Positions 30,622 to 30,702 of a stretch of DNA of 30,702 nucleotides are shown here, piece by piece (position 1 is the stretch's first letter; each line of letters starts with the position of its first letter). Source of the DNA: Deltaproteobacteria bacterium (GTDB lineage: Bacteria; Desulfobacterota; DSM-4660; Desulfatiglandales; HGW-15); NCBI GenBank assembly GCA_019308985.1, contig JAFDHB010000021.1, forward strand, positions 1-30,702. Reading direction: 5' to 3'. Both the position numbers and the translations under genes were made by a program. The notes beneath the pieces are model-generated. The model made no database searches, was not told where the DNA came from, and saw only the letters and a list, made by a program, of their open reading frames with translations.

Positions 30622-30702
30622 CATCATCCCTGCCCCGTTAAATGGGTGGTCTTGGTGTAGAAGCAAAGGTCGAGAAAGGCGTGGAAACATCATGCCTTCA
30701 CC

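Overview
The window looks like chromosomal DNA of an anaerobic Desulfobacterota (deltaproteobacterial) organism. The call rests on gene content: a DUF39/HcyBio homocysteine-synthesis gene beside a NIL-domain ferredoxin, AprAB-like flavoprotein and ferredoxin genes, many TRAP and Fe-S genes, a stand-alone IMP cyclohydrolase, and intergenic repeats of a kind common in that phylum. No species can be named from the sequence. Plasmid, phage, transposase and CRISPR genes were not seen.

Left block (398-8304, all minus strand) reads as one catabolic operon: FCD-GntR regulator, 2x[4Fe-4S] ferredoxin, AprA/FrdA-like flavoprotein, ACMSD-type amidohydrolase, the last 26 codons of a lost SDR gene, a TAXI-type TRAP binding protein, a fused TRAP permease, and a TPP-dependent enzyme gene with a large internal deletion and a frameshift. 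Bases 1-397 are repeat-rich and have no credible gene.

Centre (8305-8725) is a divergent control region with a promoter-like element on each strand, two different GntR-type palindromes, and a hairpin-rich element between 8-bp direct repeats.

Middle block (8726-21552, plus strand) is a second catabolic cluster: FCD-GntR, DctP, fused DctQM, aconitase/LeuC-LeuD pair 1, a 430-bp repeat insertion zone with a 179-bp MITE-like element, two tandem M24 pita-bread proteins with lost metal ligands, a fumarate-reductase-like flavoprotein, a 108-aa single-domain [2Fe-2S] partner, LeuC-LeuD pair 2, and a third GntR gene broken by an in-frame TGA. The enzymes suggest import of a di- or tricarboxylate, then dehydration/hydration at two steps and a flavin redox step at a C-C bond. 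The substrate is unknown.

Right block (21698-30567) is mixed. On the minus strand are a decayed ferredoxin, a 62-aa helical protein, a PaaK-like CoA ligase and an IMP cyclohydrolase whose stop codon lies in a repeat. A fused DUF2064/GT2 gene is on the plus strand. The minus strand then carries RseC, a MOSC-NadA fusion, an IscR-like Rrf2 regulator with an operator-like palindrome, the NIL-ferredoxin and HcyBio.

Five scars (TPP enzyme, SDR tail, GntR nonsense, ferredoxin remnant, possibly purH) and several repeat families show that the region is being rearranged. The best candidate for something undescribed is the middle cluster with its degenerate M24 pair; the MOSC-NadA fusion is second.
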